The translations under genes and the position numbers were made by a program. The notes beneath the pieces were generated by a model that saw nothing but the letters and a program-made list of their open reading frames with translations, had not been told where the DNA came from and did not search any database. Positions 12,901 to 13,932 of a stretch of 13,932 nt of DNA are shown piece after piece. The stretch lies in NCBI GenBank assembly GCA_009693435.1, contig SHXF01000114.1, positions 1 to 13,932 of the forward strand. Reading direction: 5' to 3'. Numbering within the stretch: the stretch's first letter is position 1; each line of letters opens with the position of its first letter. The stretch comes from Betaproteobacteria bacterium (lineage in GTDB: Bacteria > Pseudomonadota > Gammaproteobacteria > Burkholderiales > SG8-39).

Positions 12901-13932
12901 ATGTCGCAGCTAAAAGCAATAAAGACAGCGACAAGTCTCGCGGAGATCGCCAAACTCTTGGAGTTTGAAACGAGTAGCCTCGCGTTCATTCTGTACAAAC
13001 TCCCCGATGCGCTGAAGTACAAAGAATTCGACGTGCCGAAGCGCTATGGAGGCACTCGCACGATTAGCGCACCGGTCGACCGGTTGCGACTTGTTCAGCA
13101 ACGCCTCTCCAATCTTCTTCAAAACTGTCTCAGTGAGATAGAAAATAACGGCGGCAGAAAGCATGATGTGTCCCATGGCTTTAAGCGCTGGCGCTCTATC
13201 ATGTCGAACGGAGAGAACCACCGGAAACAGCGTTACGTCTTCAACGTTGATCTGCAGGATTTCTTTCATAGCATCAATTTCGGTCGTGTTCGCGGCTTCT
13301 TCATCAAGGACAAGAATTTCTTGCTCAACGTAAAAGTCGCGACATTTTTGGCCCAGATTGCCTGCTACAAAAACGTGCTCCCGCAAGGAAGTCCCTGCTC
13401 ACCGGTCATCTCAAATCTTGTAAGCCATATACTTGATACGCATGTTGTCCGGCTGGCTTCAAAAGAAGGTTGCCGATATACGAGGTACGCGGATGATCTT
13501 ACATTCTCCACCAACAAGACTAAGTTTCCGGCGAGTATCGCGATACGGGCTGGTAGCGCTCCACACAACTGGATTCCCGGAACTACGCTAGTGAAGCTAG
13601 TAGAAAAAAGTGGATTCGCGATTAATCAATCAAAAACTAGAATGCAGTATTGTGATTCGCGGCAGGAAGTAACCGGACTAGTTGTCAATCGTAAGGTAAA
13701 CGTCCGCAACGATTATCGACGAACAGTTCGGGCAATGACCCATCGCTTGATGACAAAGGGTGACTTCGAATTTGTGCATAAAACGGTTAGCGGTGACGGG
13801 ACCGAATCCGTATCCAAGATCCCTGGGGCGGCGACTAGACTCCACGGCATGCTGGCATTCATCGATCAGCTTGATCTCTACAATATGAACCAAGTAAAGA
13901 AAGGCCTCATTGACACGGATAAGGTGACAGAG
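12901..13932 (+). CDS. ret: retron reverse transcriptase, Ec67-like (3' end outside window)
   Basis: 344 codons are open to the window edge without a stop. Retron RT landmarks: RTISAPVDRLR (53-63), KHDVSHGF (87-94), YVFNVDLQDFFHSINFGRVR (112-131, catalytic Asp117), LPQGSPCSPVISNLV (160-174), YTRYADDLTFS (193-203, catalytic Asp198 and Asp199), KSGFAINQSKTRM (236-248) and the retron-specific VTGLVVNRKVNV (257-268). The order and the INFGRVRGFF, SRQEVTGL and GMLAFIDQLD blocks resemble the RT of retron Ec67 (Retron-Eco2), an anti-phage retron whose RT has a C-terminal TOPRIM domain. Residue 344 lies near where that domain begins, so a fused effector outside is likely (inference). AAAGG is 3 nt before the ATG. 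The lower GC than the left part of the window suggests transfer. Confidence 0.93.
   Translation, partial: MSQLKAIKTATSLAEIAKLLEFETSSLAFILYKLPDALKYKEFDVPKRYGGTRTISAPVDRLRLVQQRLSNLLQNCLSEIENNGGRKHDVSHGFKRWRSIMSNGENHRKQRYVFNVDLQDFFHSINFGRVRGFFIKDKNFLLNVKVATFLAQIACYKNVLPQGSPCSPVISNLVSHILDTHVVRLASKEGCRYTRYADDLTFSTNKTKFPASIAIRAGSAPHNWIPGTTLVKLVEKSGFAINQSKTRMQYCDSRQEVTGLVVNRKVNVRNDYRRTVRAMTHRLMTKGDFEFVHKTVSGDGTESVSKIPGAATRLHGMLAFIDQLDLYNMNQVKKGLIDTDKVTE

Noticed and set aside
12910..13386. Minus-strand open frame of about 158 codons
   Set aside because: It is antisense to the reverse transcriptase and has no recognisable similarity.
1..13932. CRISPR array
   Set aside because: No regularly spaced repeats of 23-40 bases with unique spacers were seen; all repeats found are dispersed, tandem or palindromic.

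Overview
The window is high-GC proteobacterial DNA, most like a Betaproteobacterium that degrades aromatics. This is judged from protein resemblance recalled by eye: an AidB-type acyl-CoA dehydrogenase, a luciferase-like monooxygenase, remnants of a NagG-like Rieske oxygenase, and the REP-like TTCGACAGGCTCAG repeats. No database search was possible.

Left part (1-4985), ordinary chromosome: REP-like hairpins lie downstream of aidB (minus strand). Then come an Anbu proteasome-type protease gene broken by an internal deletion, a two-TM protein with an L7/L12-like tail, and a flavin-dependent luciferase-like monooxygenase starting at TTG.

Middle part (5001-7345), a minus-strand cluster of type II toxin-antitoxin genes in various states of decay: BrnA-like antitoxin with a shortened BrnT toxin, an apparently intact HigB/HigA pair, a HigB-like fragment, a 109-bp duplicate of the brnT/brnA junction, and a vapB followed by a vapC cut after about 25 codons.

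Right part (7715-12700), an accessory patchwork. Two direct copies of the 5' end of a ring-hydroxylating oxygenase gene with its leader bound about 4.6 kb. Between them are a PLD-nuclease/BRCT fusion gene, a DUF2971 gene, a four-TM membrane protein gene, a small gene with an in-frame TGA, and a decayed IS91-family transposase. A 69-bp repeat occurs three times; the outer two copies (5501-5569 and 12632-12700) are inverted and 67/69 identical, the inner one is diverged and forms the end of the DUF2971 gene.

Right edge (12742-13932), the main find: a retron. A 13-bp perfect inverted repeat (a1/a2) encloses a structured msr-msd non-coding RNA. It is followed 25 nt later by a retron reverse transcriptase with the catalytic YADD and the retron-specific VTGL motif. 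The reading frame has no stop and runs off the window. It resembles the RT of retron Ec67, which carries a C-terminal TOPRIM domain, so the effector domain probably lies just outside. Together with the PLD-BRCT, DUF2971/membrane pair and toxin-antitoxin debris, the right two thirds looks like a defence/mobile-element island next to housekeeping genes.
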